From contig NZ_DLHL01000053.1 of the NCBI RefSeq assembly GCF_002483225.1, positions 1-64,000 on the forward strand: 64,000 nt of DNA, written 5' to 3'. The translations under genes were made by a program, and so were the position numbers. Shown here in pieces: positions 22,919 to 32,410 of the stretch (its first letter is position 1; every line of letters starts with the position of its first letter). The notes beneath the pieces were generated by a model. It saw only the letters and a program-made list of their open reading frames with translations. It had not been told where the DNA came from and did not search any database. This stretch comes from Gemmatimonas sp. UBA7669 (GTDB lineage Bacteria > Gemmatimonadota > Gemmatimonadetes > Gemmatimonadales > Gemmatimonadaceae).

Positions 22919-24766
22919 TCAGCGGGCGCCTCTTCGCCTACGTAGCCACCATTCCCCGCCGAGCGCGAGGGTCAGGGGCAGAATCCACCACCCGGAACGC
23001 ATCGGGTGCCAGGGGGCACGTTGACCGGGAGGTTTGCTTTGCTTCGCCAGCAGACTCCTGACGGTGGCAGGTAGCTCGTCGAGAGCGTCTGCGCTGAGCA
23101 GGCGACCACCCGTCGCGCGCGTCCACGCATCCAGCAGCTCGACGGGAGGAAGATCGCGTCCGTACTTCCAGCCTGCCATGCCGCCGGCGCTCGCTGCCGA
23201 TACCTGGCTCGCGACAACAAGGGTGGTCAGGTAGGCCGTGTCACCTTGCAAGGCGGCCACCACGGTCCAGCGTCCGGGCCGCGGCAGTCGGCCCTGCGTG
23301 CGCCACTGCCCAGTGACAGTGGTGGGAAACACGGCAAGCCGCAGCGAGTCACCACCTTCGTGGATGGCGCGGACCTCTGGCGCGGCGCTGCTGTCGTCTC
23401 GCAGACGCATGATATGCCACGTGCTCAGGGCGCCTGCCGTGCCATGCGCGGCACTTGCTCCTTCGCTGAGTCGCAACGCCGGCTGTGCACTTGCCGCGAG
23501 GCGCGCAGCCATCTCGCGCCAGCTCTGATCAAACGTGGAACGTTCTGCATCGCGAAAGCGCCAACTGTCCAGCGCGCCACTGGTGGCTACGACACCTGCG
23601 CCCATTGGAGCGTACCAGGCCACCACGGTGTCCTGCCATTGCACAAGCGGCACGGCGTCATCGCGCAAGGCGCGTGGGATGGCTATCGTCTCGCTGCGAA
23701 GCAGGAGCGAATCGAGACCGGCGAGAGCGTGGCGTTGCAGCAAACGTGGCGACTCCACCGAAGGCAGCACACGCCAGCCGCCGCTACCCAGCACGCTGTC
23801 GAGTGCCAGCTGCGCCGCGCGCTCGGCTGCGGTGCGCGTTTCCGGCACATGATCCGGCAGCACCAGTACCGCTCGCCCCCACCGCTCCGCCAGCACACGC
23901 AGCGTGCTCACGTCCTGTAGCGACAGTCGCTCGGGAGCGCCCAGCACCACCAGCTCGGGCAGGGCCGACGGGTCGCTGAGGGCCAGGTTGCGCAGGGCGT
24001 CCAGGTCGCGCACCACCTGCGGAGTGGCTACACTCACGTTGGTAGAGGTGACGACGCGGGAGTTCACCGCAAAACGTGCATCACGTTCAAGGGTGCGGCG
24101 TACAAAGGTGCTGAGCCAGGATGGTCTGGCGTCGAGGAACAACACACGCCACGGCCTGTTCGTCACACGCAGTGCGAGATGCCGGTAGAGCGTGTCCCGA
24201 CCATCCACGACACGCAGCGCAAGATGCAGCGCGCCTGTGTCGGTGGGTGTGAAGGGCAGGGAGAGCGCTCGGCGCTGTCCAGGCATCACGCTGTCGCTGC
24301 GCACTGCGCGCAACACGCCGCCGCTTCGCAGCTCCAGCTGCATTGATCCTGCCCGACCATCACGTTGCCGATGTACGCGCAGTGCCACGGCGCTGCGTTC
24401 GTGCAGGTGCACGGCGGCGGGTATCTGCGTGGTCTCCACGGCAAGGCCGCCCGGTGTGGCGAGCGGCACCACCACCACCGGTCCGGTCACTGGCATGACA
24501 GGGCCAGCCAGCAGATCCTGCGGAACATCAGCTCCAAGCACGACCGTGGCTTGCGCGTCCGGCACGGGGCCGGTGACCACCGTTCCCAATGGCTCAAGCC
24601 TGCGACGCACATCGTCCAACGGTGTTGGCATCGCGATGTCACCAGTATGGCGCAGCGAGATGATGGGCGGTGTGGTGCGCTCCACCATGAAAACCGGGTC
24701 GACAAGTCCGGCCAGCATGATGCCCACGGCAATCGCCCGAAGCAGCCACTCGACGCGTCGTGTCAT
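22919..24766 (-). CDS. Large BatA-operon membrane protein with GATase-like core
   Basis: The 615-residue protein has a membrane segment at each end (LLRAIAVGIMLAGLVDPVFMV and SGWWILPLTLALGGEWWLRR) and a large extracytoplasmic middle. The segment PWRVLFLDARPSWLSTFVRRTLE followed by LPELVVLGAP resembles the glutamine-amidotransferase-like or VWA-like sheets found in MoxR/BatA loci. No catalytic residues can be assigned. The ATG at 24766 was chosen; it lies 2 bp after the upstream stop, whereas the longer frame overlaps that gene by 43 bp. It is part of the 31186-to-19753 operon. Confidence 0.72.
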   Translation of the reverse strand: MTRRVEWLLRAIAVGIMLAGLVDPVFMVERTTPPIISLRHTGDIAMPTPLDDVRRRLEPLGTVVTGPVPDAQATVVLGADVPQDLLAGPVMPVTGPVVVVPLATPGGLAVETTQIPAAVHLHERSAVALRVHRQRDGRAGSMQLELRSGGVLRAVRSDSVMPGQRRALSLPFTPTDTGALHLALRVVDGRDTLYRHLALRVTNRPWRVLFLDARPSWLSTFVRRTLERDARFAVNSRVVTSTNVSVATPQVVRDLDALRNLALSDPSALPELVVLGAPERLSLQDVSTLRVLAERWGRAVLVLPDHVPETRTAAERAAQLALDSVLGSGGWRVLPSVESPRLLQRHALAGLDSLLLRSETIAIPRALRDDAVPLVQWQDTVVAWYAPMGAGVVATSGALDSWRFRDAERSTFDQSWREMAARLAASAQPALRLSEGASAAHGTAGALSTWHIMRLRDDSSAAPEVRAIHEGGDSLRLAVFPTTVTGQWRTQGRLPRPGRWTVVAALQGDTAYLTTLVVASQVSAASAGGMAGWKYGRDLPPVELLDAWTRATGGRLLSADALDELPATVRSLLAKQSKPPGQRAPWHPMRSGWWILPLTLALGGEWWLRRRRGAR

Positions 24767-24768
24767 GC

Positions 24769-26916
24769 TCACTCGCGTCCGCTGCCAGGCGCGGAGAGGC
24801 TGTTCAACCATGCCGACAACCTGAGACTCGCGCTGTCGCGAGCGGCGCGCCGATCACTCACGGCGCTGAGCGTCGCGGCTCGCTGTAGCCATGTGCTGAG
24901 CTCGCGCGACCGATTGCTGCCTGGCGCCAACTGCAGCACCCGCACCGCAAGCCGGTCTGGTGACTGCCTGTCTTCAGCCAAGTGGGTGAGCACGTCCCGG
25001 AGTGCCTGCTGCAGCGGAACCGCGCTGGCGCGCAGCGGCTCACGCGGGCGCCGCGACACACTGTCCAGCGGACCGGTCAGTCGGCGTCCAAGATCCAGTT
25101 GTTCGCGCTGTGACAAGGCCCGCATGAGGAAGCGCTGCCGCGCGAAAGCCTCCTGCAGATTGGTGAGCGCCACGCGTTCGAGACGCAGCGCCGTGGGCAA
25201 GTCCGACTCGCCCAGGGCCAGCGCGGCACGGCTCATGGCACGAATGGCCGTGAGCAAGGCGGCGCGTCCGCGATTGGCCATGCGCCCGGCCGAGAGATCG
25301 CCTTCGCTTTCCGCCTCATGCGTTTCGTCGAGATCGTCCATGCCGTCTTCGGTGGCGACGAGCGCCTGCTCGAACTCTCCACCGGTCATGAACACAAACT
25401 CTGCCCGGACTCGCCGCTGCTCGCCCGCAAGTGCGCGCGCCTCGGCCGCCACACGATCAGCGGCAAGACCGGCCCGTGCGGCCATGAGGCGTTCGGTCTT
25501 GAGGATGACCATCTGCTGGCTGACCGCATAGCGGTCTTCGTCCGGGTCGAGAGCAAACCCCGCGGCGGCCACGCCCCCATTGGGCAAGCGCTCGACGATG
25601 AACGCGTCTGATTCGGTAGCCGACGCCCCAGGCTGCGCGTCACGAACCCGCGCGCGATACACCACCAGGTCGCCCGGGTCCTGCAGCAGCGCAGTCAGGG
25701 CCAGTGTGGCCGAGGCGCGCCAGCTCGTGCCAGAGAGCCGGTTGATGGTGAGGGCTAGCTCGCCCTCGGTGAAGGTGAATCGCTCCCCCGCACCCGCCAC
25801 CTTGGTGTAGGGCAGGGTCAGTGCACGCAGGCCGAGATCGTCACTGGCCTCCACATCGATCTGCAGCTGCTGGCGCGTACTATCCACGATCAGGTCACGA
25901 CCCGGTTGGCGGATGCGCACAGTGGGTGGCGCATCGGGGCGTGCGACGATGGTGAGCAGGGCCACCCGACTTTGACGGCCAGCACTGCGCAGCGTATCCA
26001 CGCTCAGGCTGTCATGGCGCTGCGGAACCGACACCGCCAGAAATCCGTCCCGTTCCACACGACCGCGCCACACCATGTCGCCCTGCGGAGAGCGCGGCAC
26101 ACGCACCGTACCACTGTCAGTCTGGAACAGCAGTGTGTCGTTCTCAGAGGCAACGACCACTTCGAGCAGACTGCCCACCATGGCCTGCACCTGCTCTGGC
26201 GCCTCCAGTGTATCGGTCTTTGCGGAGACATAGCGTGGCGGCGTCACCCGTACCTGCCCAATGACCAGTTGTCCGGGGCGTGTGACGCGCTGCACGATAC
26301 GGCGCGCGGCTTGCTGTGTGGCCAGAGCCGCTGGTGTGTCCGATACGAGGAGCATGCACAGCATCCAGAGGCCCGCGGCACCCGCGGCCGAGGTGGCGGC
26401 CGGTCGCAAAGAGAGTCGGGTCCGCAGTGCCTGCTGCGCTGTGAGTGATGCGGCCATGGATTCAGCGCGCTGCGCTATTGCGTGCGCTACGATGGCACCA
26501 GACGCGGACGCAGACGCGGACGCGGATTGCGCGGCCATTGCGGACGAATCATGCGAGGTGAGTTCCCACGCCGTGCGGAGCAGGTTGCGCGACTCCGGCA
26601 GCAGCGTTTCGATATCGCGTAACACACGATCCCGTCCATGCGGGCTGCGTTGTATCCACAGCACACGGGAAACCGCAGCCATGGCACCTAGAACCACAGC
26701 AAGCAGTGCCGTCAGCAGCACACGCTCCCATGAGGACGCGAATGCGGCTGACGCATCAGCGCCAGACCATGCCAACGCACGGGTGAGCAGCAAGAAGCCG
26801 ACATGCGCCACCAAGCCCAGCGCCACGCCAAGGAGGGCGCCACGCATCCGCTGCCTGCGCGTGAGCTGGGCCAGCAACACGCGCACGGCCGGCAACTCGG
26901 CATGACCGGTGATCAT
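24769..26916 (-). CDS. DUF4175-like membrane protein
   Basis: The 715-residue protein has three N-terminal membrane segments (GALLGVALGLVAHVGFLLLT, LLTALLAVVLGAMAAVSRVL, AAGAAGLWMLCMLLV), a beta-rich region (VIGQVRVTPPRYVSA ... VEASDDLGLRALTL) and a long C-terminal helical part with possible coiled coils. This order matches DUF4175-type proteins of MoxR/BatA operons. A hexanucleotide repeat encodes SASASASASG near residue 137. The ATG at 26916 has GAGG upstream; a GTG at 26934 is an alternative. It is probably a scaffold in the envelope complex. Confidence 0.72.
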   Translation of the reverse strand: MITGHAELPAVRVLLAQLTRRQRMRGALLGVALGLVAHVGFLLLTRALAWSGADASAAFASSWERVLLTALLAVVLGAMAAVSRVLWIQRSPHGRDRVLRDIETLLPESRNLLRTAWELTSHDSSAMAAQSASASASASGAIVAHAIAQRAESMAASLTAQQALRTRLSLRPAATSAAGAAGLWMLCMLLVSDTPAALATQQAARRIVQRVTRPGQLVIGQVRVTPPRYVSAKTDTLEAPEQVQAMVGSLLEVVVASENDTLLFQTDSGTVRVPRSPQGDMVWRGRVERDGFLAVSVPQRHDSLSVDTLRSAGRQSRVALLTIVARPDAPPTVRIRQPGRDLIVDSTRQQLQIDVEASDDLGLRALTLPYTKVAGAGERFTFTEGELALTINRLSGTSWRASATLALTALLQDPGDLVVYRARVRDAQPGASATESDAFIVERLPNGGVAAAGFALDPDEDRYAVSQQMVILKTERLMAARAGLAADRVAAEARALAGEQRRVRAEFVFMTGGEFEQALVATEDGMDDLDETHEAESEGDLSAGRMANRGRAALLTAIRAMSRAALALGESDLPTALRLERVALTNLQEAFARQRFLMRALSQREQLDLGRRLTGPLDSVSRRPREPLRASAVPLQQALRDVLTHLAEDRQSPDRLAVRVLQLAPGSNRSRELSTWLQRAATLSAVSDRRAARDSASLRLSAWLNSLSAPGSGRE

Positions 26917-26946
26917 GTCCGCCTCATGGACCACTCATCGTGAGAC

Positions 26947-28068
26947 TCACGTCCGCGTCCGGCTGCGCAGCCACTGTTCCAGGGCCAGGAGCATGAGCGC
27001 CGCGCCCCAGAACCAGCGGGCCAGTGTGTCCTGTTGGTGCACATCGCGCGTTGTGCCAGACCCCAGTGCAGGGCCCGACGCGACTGCGGCCCAGCGGGTC
27101 AGGGCCTCAGGCGCATGATACACGTCGCGAAGGGGCAGGTCGTGCTGCGGGTACGCCACACGCGAGCGTGGCGAGAGGGCCTCGCGCACTTCACGCCGAA
27201 GGGGTGTGGCAGCCGCCGTGTCAGCGCGTGCCTGCGCGGGTGCGCCTTCGCTCGTGCGGGCGGTAACCAGCTGCAGCGTTGGCGCCGTGTACTGCGCAGC
27301 CACCACGGCCTCACCCCGCATGTTGAACAGCAGCGGCAACGCCTCGACGCTACTGGCAATGGGCGCAGCGTGTGCCAGCCGGCTTGGGGGCCAGGCATGC
27401 CGCATGCGCTGCCACAGATGCTGCCGCGCCGCCAGCACATTCCACCATGCCTCGCGTGCATCCGCGGTGGACCAGGGCAGCGTGTCTGCAGCGCCCGCAG
27501 CACTCGATGTGCGGCGCACCGACATTCCGGGCGGATGCAGCACGAGACGAAGTGTCACGTCGGATGGCAACGCCGCCAGATCGGCCGAATCGAGTGCCCA
27601 TGCCGGTACATCGGAACGCAGCTCGATGACCCGCGGCATGGGCCGCGTGCGCAGCCAGGCCACGGCGAAGCGCAGTTCGTCGCGCAAGTGATCCGCGCTC
27701 ACCAGTCGTCGCAGCGATGGAGTGTCCGAGGAATCGCCGGCATCCGTTGCGCTGGTCCTCGACGAGGTATCCACGAGGACAACAACCGAGGGTGCACGTT
27801 CCGCCGCGCTGCTCATCGACGATCCTGTGCTCCACACCGGCTGCATGAGCCCTGCCACGACCGTGGCCAGCATGGCGCATCGCAGCAGCAACAGCCAGCG
27901 GTCGTCGAGGCGGGCACGCTGCGTGGGACGGAGCGGCGCTGCATCCAGTAGACGTAGCGAGGGAAAGCGCACGACGTCGGGCGGGCGACGGCTCAGTCGG
28001 TGTACGACCAGCGGCACGACGAGCGCCAGGAAACCGGCGGCGGCCCATGGCACAAGCCACGCGTTCAC
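26947..28068 (-). CDS. BatA-type N-terminal-domain membrane protein
   Basis: The 373-residue protein starts with the BatA_N hallmark: a first membrane helix (WAAAGFLALVVPLVVHRLS), then RRPPDVVRFPSLRLLDAAP, basic residues and a second helix (LLLLRCAMLATVVAGLMQPVW). A VWA-like sheet follows (VVVLVDTSS), but the metal-site DxSxS is not clear, so metal binding is doubtful. It ends in a third membrane helix and SRTRT. It lies 3 bp after DUF58 in the operon. Bat proteins support envelope integrity and stress tolerance in other bacteria. Confidence 0.82.
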   Translation of the reverse strand: MNAWLVPWAAAGFLALVVPLVVHRLSRRPPDVVRFPSLRLLDAAPLRPTQRARLDDRWLLLLRCAMLATVVAGLMQPVWSTGSSMSSAAERAPSVVVLVDTSSRTSATDAGDSSDTPSLRRLVSADHLRDELRFAVAWLRTRPMPRVIELRSDVPAWALDSADLAALPSDVTLRLVLHPPGMSVRRTSSAAGAADTLPWSTADAREAWWNVLAARQHLWQRMRHAWPPSRLAHAAPIASSVEALPLLFNMRGEAVVAAQYTAPTLQLVTARTSEGAPAQARADTAAATPLRREVREALSPRSRVAYPQHDLPLRDVYHAPEALTRWAAVASGPALGSGTTRDVHQQDTLARWFWGAALMLLALEQWLRSRTRT

Positions 28069-28071
28069 CCG

Positions 28072-29043
28072 TCAGCCCACCGGAGCGGCGAGGGTGGGGC
28101 GCTCGCCGTTCATACGGCGCAACAGGTAGTCGCGCAGGCTCTTCTCAGGCGGGACATCCGTGTCGAAGCGGGCGTAGTCCAGGCCTTCCTGCTGTGCGAA
28201 GCGCCGCCACGTTTCAATGAAGGTCGCGTGTGCCGCACGATAGCCACTTCCTTGCGCCTGCGGGTCGATGAGTCGGCGCTGTCCCGTTTCGGCGTCTTCC
28301 ACCTCAACCTGCGCCGCAAACGGCAGCTCGCGTTCACCGGCCGCAACCAGTTGCAGCAGCGCCACGTCGTGTCCGTGGCGTGCCACATGGCGCAGTTCGC
28401 GCTGCGTGGACTCCGGTTGATCGTAGAAGTCGGACAGCACGATCATGAGCCCGCGACGCTGCAACAGTTCGGCAGCGCGTCCGATAGCCAGTGGCGGATC
28501 CCAGATGCCACCTGCCTCCAGTGCGTCCAATTGCGACAGCACCGCGCGACGATGCACGCGGCCGGAGCGCGCTGGGAGGTAGCGCACGCGGCCATGCGTT
28601 CCATGATCCGTTGGTGACGGCGATGCGGTGTCGTTCGCTGCGAGACTCATGAGCCCCACGGCATTACCCTGCTCGATGGCGAGATGGGCGAGGGCGGCGG
28701 CCAGCAGAACCGCGTAGCGCAGCTTGGAGTCCGGTGCGCCCTGCGGAAAGTCCATGGACGCACTCGTGTCCAGGACGAGCATGACGCCCACGTTCGTGGA
28801 CTCGCGATAGCGGCGCGTATAGAGGCGGTCGCTGCGCGCAAAGAGCTTCCAGTCGAGGTGCTTGAGGTCGTCGCCGATGCGATACGGTCGGTGCTGATGA
28901 AACTCCGCCCCCGCTCCCTGAAACGGGCTGCGGTGGTCGCCCACACGCAATCCCTCCACCACCACACGGGCCGCGAGCTCGAGATCGTCGACGGCGGTGA
29001 TGAGGGTCGACCGTGCGGCATCGTGCGAGTGGCGTCGCTCCAT
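28072..29043 (-). CDS. DUF58 (VWA-like) protein
   Basis: The 323-residue protein has the diagnostic DUF58 stretch RIGDDLKHLDWKLFARSDRL followed by MLVLDTSASMDF, which is a complete VWA metal-site motif (DxSxS). No membrane segment is seen. DUF58 proteins are encoded next to MoxR ATPases and are presumed to be their targets or adaptors. Here the moxR gene is 14 bp upstream and the BatA-type gene 3 bp downstream. Confidence 0.92.
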   Translation of the reverse strand: MERRHSHDAARSTLITAVDDLELAARVVVEGLRVGDHRSPFQGAGAEFHQHRPYRIGDDLKHLDWKLFARSDRLYTRRYRESTNVGVMLVLDTSASMDFPQGAPDSKLRYAVLLAAALAHLAIEQGNAVGLMSLAANDTASPSPTDHGTHGRVRYLPARSGRVHRRAVLSQLDALEAGGIWDPPLAIGRAAELLQRRGLMIVLSDFYDQPESTQRELRHVARHGHDVALLQLVAAGERELPFAAQVEVEDAETGQRRLIDPQAQGSGYRAAHATFIETWRRFAQQEGLDYARFDTDVPPEKSLRDYLLRRMNGERPTLAAPVG

Positions 29044-29057
29044 CTGGGGACGTCGTG

Positions 29058-30065
29058 TCAGGGGCGAACGCCGGCGAGCAGCATGCCGATGACCCGGTCG
29101 GCCGACACGCCCTCGGCTTCGGCGCGAAAGTTGACGAGCAGGCGATGTCGCAGCACGGGCAGGGCCACTTGGGTCACGTCGTCCAACGCAGGGACCGAGC
29201 GTCCATCGAGCAGGGCCGTGGCTTTGGCGCCAAGCAGCAGGGCCTGCCCGGCACGGGGGCCCGCGCCCCAGCGCAGCCAGGCGCGGAGCTCGGATGGACA
29301 GGTGGCATCGTCGGGGCGCGTGGCGCGCACGAGGCGCAGCGCGTAGTCCACCACATTGCTGGCCGCAGGCATGGCACGCACCAGTTGACGTGCTGCTTCG
29401 AGCTCGGCGCCTGTGGCCACCGGAGCCACGGTGGCATCCGCGGTGTTCGTGGTGCTGCTGAGGATGCGTCGCTCCTCTTCGAGGTCCGGATAGTCAATGA
29501 CCACGTTGAACATGAAGCGATCGAGCTGCGCTTCCGGCAGTGGATGTGTGCCTTCCTGTTCGATGGGATTCTCGGTCGCCAGCACAAAGAGCGGACGTTC
29601 GAGCGCATGACGCACACCGCCCACGGTGACCTGATACTCCTGCATGGCCTCGAGCAATGCGGATTGCGTGCGCGGCGGCGTGCGATTGATCTCGTCGGCG
29701 AGAATGACGTTGGCAAACACCGGACCCGGAATGAACCGCACCTTGCGCGTGCCCGTCGCTGGATCTTCTTCGATGACCTCGGTGCCCACGATGTCCGAGG
29801 GCATGAGGTCGGGTGTGAACTGAATGCGACTGAAGGTCAGGTGTACGGCATCGGCCAGCGTCTTGATGAGCAGGGTCTTGGCGAGACCCGGCACACCGCG
29901 CAGCAAACAATGTCCGCCGGCGAGCAGACAGGTCAGCACCTCACGTCGCACCTGCTGCTGACCGATGATGACCTGGCCGATTTGTTCATCGAGGCGTTGG
30001 GCGAGCGCCGTGGCGCTGGCAAACGGATCGTCGGACACGACCGTTGAGGAAGGGGGGTGAGTCAT
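29058..30065 (-). CDS. MoxR-family AAA ATPase
   Basis: The 335-residue AAA+ ATPase has Walker A in LLRGVPGLAKTLL, Walker B in NVILADEINRTPP, sensor motif LFVLATENPIEQEGTHPLPE and an arginine-finger region (EAQLDRFMF). MoxR proteins remodel or activate VWA-domain partners, here probably the DUF58 and BatA-type proteins encoded next. The ATG at 30065 was chosen; a 610-codon frame extending upstream is antisense-like reading through the MBL gene. The start is 8 bp after the MBL stop, so the genes are co-transcribed. Confidence 0.93.
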   Translation of the reverse strand: MTHPPSSTVVSDDPFASATALAQRLDEQIGQVIIGQQQVRREVLTCLLAGGHCLLRGVPGLAKTLLIKTLADAVHLTFSRIQFTPDLMPSDIVGTEVIEEDPATGTRKVRFIPGPVFANVILADEINRTPPRTQSALLEAMQEYQVTVGGVRHALERPLFVLATENPIEQEGTHPLPEAQLDRFMFNVVIDYPDLEEERRILSSTTNTADATVAPVATGAELEAARQLVRAMPAASNVVDYALRLVRATRPDDATCPSELRAWLRWGAGPRAGQALLLGAKATALLDGRSVPALDDVTQVALPVLRHRLLVNFRAEAEGVSADRVIGMLLAGVRP

Positions 30066-30073
30066 GCCGGTGA

Positions 30074-31186
30074 TCAGTCGATGCGCAGGCGCAGCACCGC
30101 GCCCGGTGCGAGTGCCGTCCAGCGTGTGCCCATGTACGGCTCGAGGTGTTCGAGAAACCGTGGACCGCTGATGGCGCGCACGATGCGAAGCGGGTGGGAG
30201 GGAGGGCGAAAGAAATCCTCCCAGTGCGCGAGCAGCACGTGGTCGGGTTGCAGTGTGGCCAATAATACGTCCGGGTAGCCGGCGGCGTTGTCGTAGTTGG
30301 CCGGCACCACGAGCGCGAGCGTTCGCCGTGCCGGGGGAAGGGCGGCAAGGGTTCGCACGGCGTCGCGCACCACGTCGCCGGTGGCGGCGGCGTCGTGCAG
30401 CAATACGCGCAGCGCCACCGCACCGCCTGCATCGTGGATATCTACCGTCCAGGCCAGCACGGTCCCCATGCGCCACGCCCGTGCACGGCCCGGAAGGCTG
30501 GCGCGTGGACGGCGCTCCTGGCCCGGCGCGATGGTGTAGCGCAGGCCGAAGTCCCACACATTGGGTGCATGATCCCAGGGCATGGCGTGCGCGGTGACGT
30601 ACGGGCCAATCCGAATGCTCGAGGGCCACGCCGTGGACTGCGTTACGGAGTCCGCGCGCAGCACATGCCGCACCGGATGCAACTGGTTGACCACGCTGGC
30701 ACTCCCGTACACGGTGGCGTTGGGCAACCACGGCGCCAGCGTCGGCAGGTCCATGAGATGATCGTAGTGTCCATGCCCCACCAGCACGGCGCGCACACGC
30801 GCCCAGCGCGCGCTGTCGGCCGCCGGTAGCCCGCGCACGGCGTCCCATACCCGCGGCGCGTTGCTGCGCACGCCGCGCACCAGGTCCCACACGGCCACCC
30901 TGACGGCTCCCGGATTGGAGTAGGCGGGCGGAGTGAGCACCAGCCGCGTCGTGTCACGCCACGGCAGGATGAGGAAACCGCTGACGCCAAGCGCGATGAT
31001 GTCCACCGAATCGCGACACGCCGTGGTACACAGGTCCACACGCTGCGTCTCTGACGGCCGCACCGGTCGAAACGGAGCAACCGGGGTTGGGCGCAGTAAC
31101 TGACAGGCGCCCAGCGGCGACAGGAGCAGCAGCAGGCCGTGGCGCGCACGACGTCCGAGGGAGGGAGTGGCGACGGGGAGGCGCAT
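30074..31186 (-). CDS. MBL-fold hydrolase lipoprotein
   Basis: The 370-residue protein has a lipoprotein signal (HGLLLLLSPLGAC), the metallo-beta-lactamase motif VGHGHYDHLMDLP (HxHxDH), a His in TAHAMPWDHAPN and a late Asp and His (LLHDA, LLAHWEDFF). It resembles the UlaG/NAPE-PLD-like branch, which includes lactonases and phosphodiesterases. Envelope anchoring is predicted. It is the first gene of the MoxR operon, which suggests, but does not prove, a shared role in envelope chemistry. Confidence 0.83.
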   Translation of the reverse strand: MRLPVATPSLGRRARHGLLLLLSPLGACQLLRPTPVAPFRPVRPSETQRVDLCTTACRDSVDIIALGVSGFLILPWRDTTRLVLTPPAYSNPGAVRVAVWDLVRGVRSNAPRVWDAVRGLPAADSARWARVRAVLVGHGHYDHLMDLPTLAPWLPNATVYGSASVVNQLHPVRHVLRADSVTQSTAWPSSIRIGPYVTAHAMPWDHAPNVWDFGLRYTIAPGQERRPRASLPGRARAWRMGTVLAWTVDIHDAGGAVALRVLLHDAAATGDVVRDAVRTLAALPPARRTLALVVPANYDNAAGYPDVLLATLQPDHVLLAHWEDFFRPPSHPLRIVRAISGPRFLEHLEPYMGTRWTALAPGAVLRLRID

Positions 31187-31250
31187 CGGTGCAAGCTACG
31201 ATGCTGCGCCGGAGGACAGCCAGCCTGAAAGCCCAACCTACATTGTTCTC

Positions 31251-31706
31251 ATGACTTCCTTCTCTGCGGCTACAACGGCCATCCTGCTGATCTTCGGTGC
31301 CGGGACACTCATCGCCATTCAGGGGCCCATCAACGCCACGCTGGCGCGTGGCATCGGGTCACCGGTCAACGCGGCCCTGGTGTCCTTCCTCGTCGGCACG
31401 CTCGCGCTCATGGCGGTGGCCTTCGGTCAGCGCGCCACGCCCGACGCCACGTTGATGCGCGGTCTGCCCTGGTGGGCATGGATCGGCGGGCTTTGCGGTG
31501 CGGTGTTCGTGGCAGGGGCGGCGTACGCGGCGCCACGAATCGGCGTGGCCAACATGCTCACGATCAGTGTGGGCAGTCAGTTGCTGACCGCCATTCTGCT
31601 CGATCACTACGGAGCATTTGGTGTCCCCGTGCAATCCATCAGCATCACCCGCGTGGCGGGCATTCTTCTGGTCATTGGTGGAGCGGTGCTGGTACGACGC
31701 GGCTGA
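31251..31706 (+). CDS. DMT-superfamily (DUF606/YdcZ-type) membrane protein
   Basis: The 151-residue protein has five hydrophobic helices. The start (ILLIFGAGTLIAIQGPINATL) and the later GVANMLTISVGSQLLTAILLDHYG are typical of the DUF606 half-transporters, which work as dimers of small inverted repeats. The substrate is unknown. The stop codon lies inside the perfect hairpin at 31689-31733. Confidence 0.85.
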   Translation: MTSFSAATTAILLIFGAGTLIAIQGPINATLARGIGSPVNAALVSFLVGTLALMAVAFGQRATPDATLMRGLPWWAWIGGLCGAVFVAGAAYAAPRIGVANMLTISVGSQLLTAILLDHYGAFGVPVQSISITRVAGILLVIGGAVLVRRG

Positions 31707-31733
31707 CAGGCCATGTCTGCCGCGTCGTACCAG
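31689..31733. terminator. Perfect bidirectional terminator hairpin
   Basis: CTGGTACGACGCGGC (31689-31703) and its exact complement (31719-31733) form a 15-bp stem with a 15-nt loop. The left arm encodes the last residues and the stop of the DMT gene. It lies between two convergent genes and should stop transcription from both. Confidence 0.75.
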
Positions 31734-31744
31734 ACCGCGACGAC

Positions 31745-32410
31745 TTACATCACGATCACCGCGATGTTGTCGCCTTCCTTGAGCTTGAGCGCCTTCGTGC
31801 TCAGCTGCTGCGCACCCTGCGGACGGGCGAACACGCGCACTTCACCCTTGCTGCGCGTGATGGACGTGGGTACCACCAGCGTGGACTGGGTGTTGGCGGC
31901 CACTTCGCCCAGACGCACGAACACCAGACCCTGCTCAGCGTAGACCGTCACCGGACGATCGCGCTCGTTGTCGATGGTCACGGTGGCCGCCGCGCCGGCT
32001 GCGGACGGACGCGTGATGACGACGCTGTCGGTGCGCGGCAGGCCCTTGGCGGGCGGCACGAGCAGACCGAAACGCGCATCGTTCACCGGCATGGCGTAAC
32101 GCGCCACGAGGTTGCCTTCACCCTCGGCCTTGGCGAACAGCTTGAGTGTGGACTGACCCGTGAGGGCCCACGACGGCAACTCGAGCGTGCCCACGCTGTT
32201 GGCGCTCACCGTGCCGAGCGCGCGCTCGCTGCGGCCGGCTTCCACGTACACCGTGACGGCCGTGTGCCGGTCGTTCTGCACCGTCAGGGCCTTGAGGGAA
32301 TCACCCACCACCTTGGTGGCAGGAAGACGGGTCGGCGGCTGAGTCTGCGCGCTGGCGGTCGCCGTCGCGCCCACCAGGGCCGCGGCAAGGACGTACACGT
32401 ATCGACGCAT
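31745..32410 (-). CDS. Exported hypothetical protein with two repeated domains
   Basis: The 221-residue protein has a signal peptide (VLAAALVGATATASAQ). The mature part looks like two related beta-sandwich halves: VQNDRHTAVTVYVEAGRSERALGTV resembles IDNERDRPVTVYAEQGLVFVRLGEV, each followed by a Pro-x-Ser or Thr and an FAK/FAR strand. This internal duplication is visible by eye. The function is unknown. GAGG upstream of the ATG at 32410 supports the start; the longer frame runs through direct CGGTGAA repeats and is not coding-like. Confidence 0.72.
   Translation of the reverse strand: MRRYVYVLAAALVGATATASAQTQPPTRLPATKVVGDSLKALTVQNDRHTAVTVYVEAGRSERALGTVSANSVGTLELPSWALTGQSTLKLFAKAEGEGNLVARYAMPVNDARFGLLVPPAKGLPRTDSVVITRPSAAGAAATVTIDNERDRPVTVYAEQGLVFVRLGEVAANTQSTLVVPTSITRSKGEVRVFARPQGAQQLSTKALKLKEGDNIAVIVM

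Noticed and set aside
30066..30890. Longer frame extending the MoxR gene to 610 codons
   Set aside because: The extension is the complement-strand shadow of the MBL gene in another frame, has no AAA similarity and MoxR family length fits the start at 30065.
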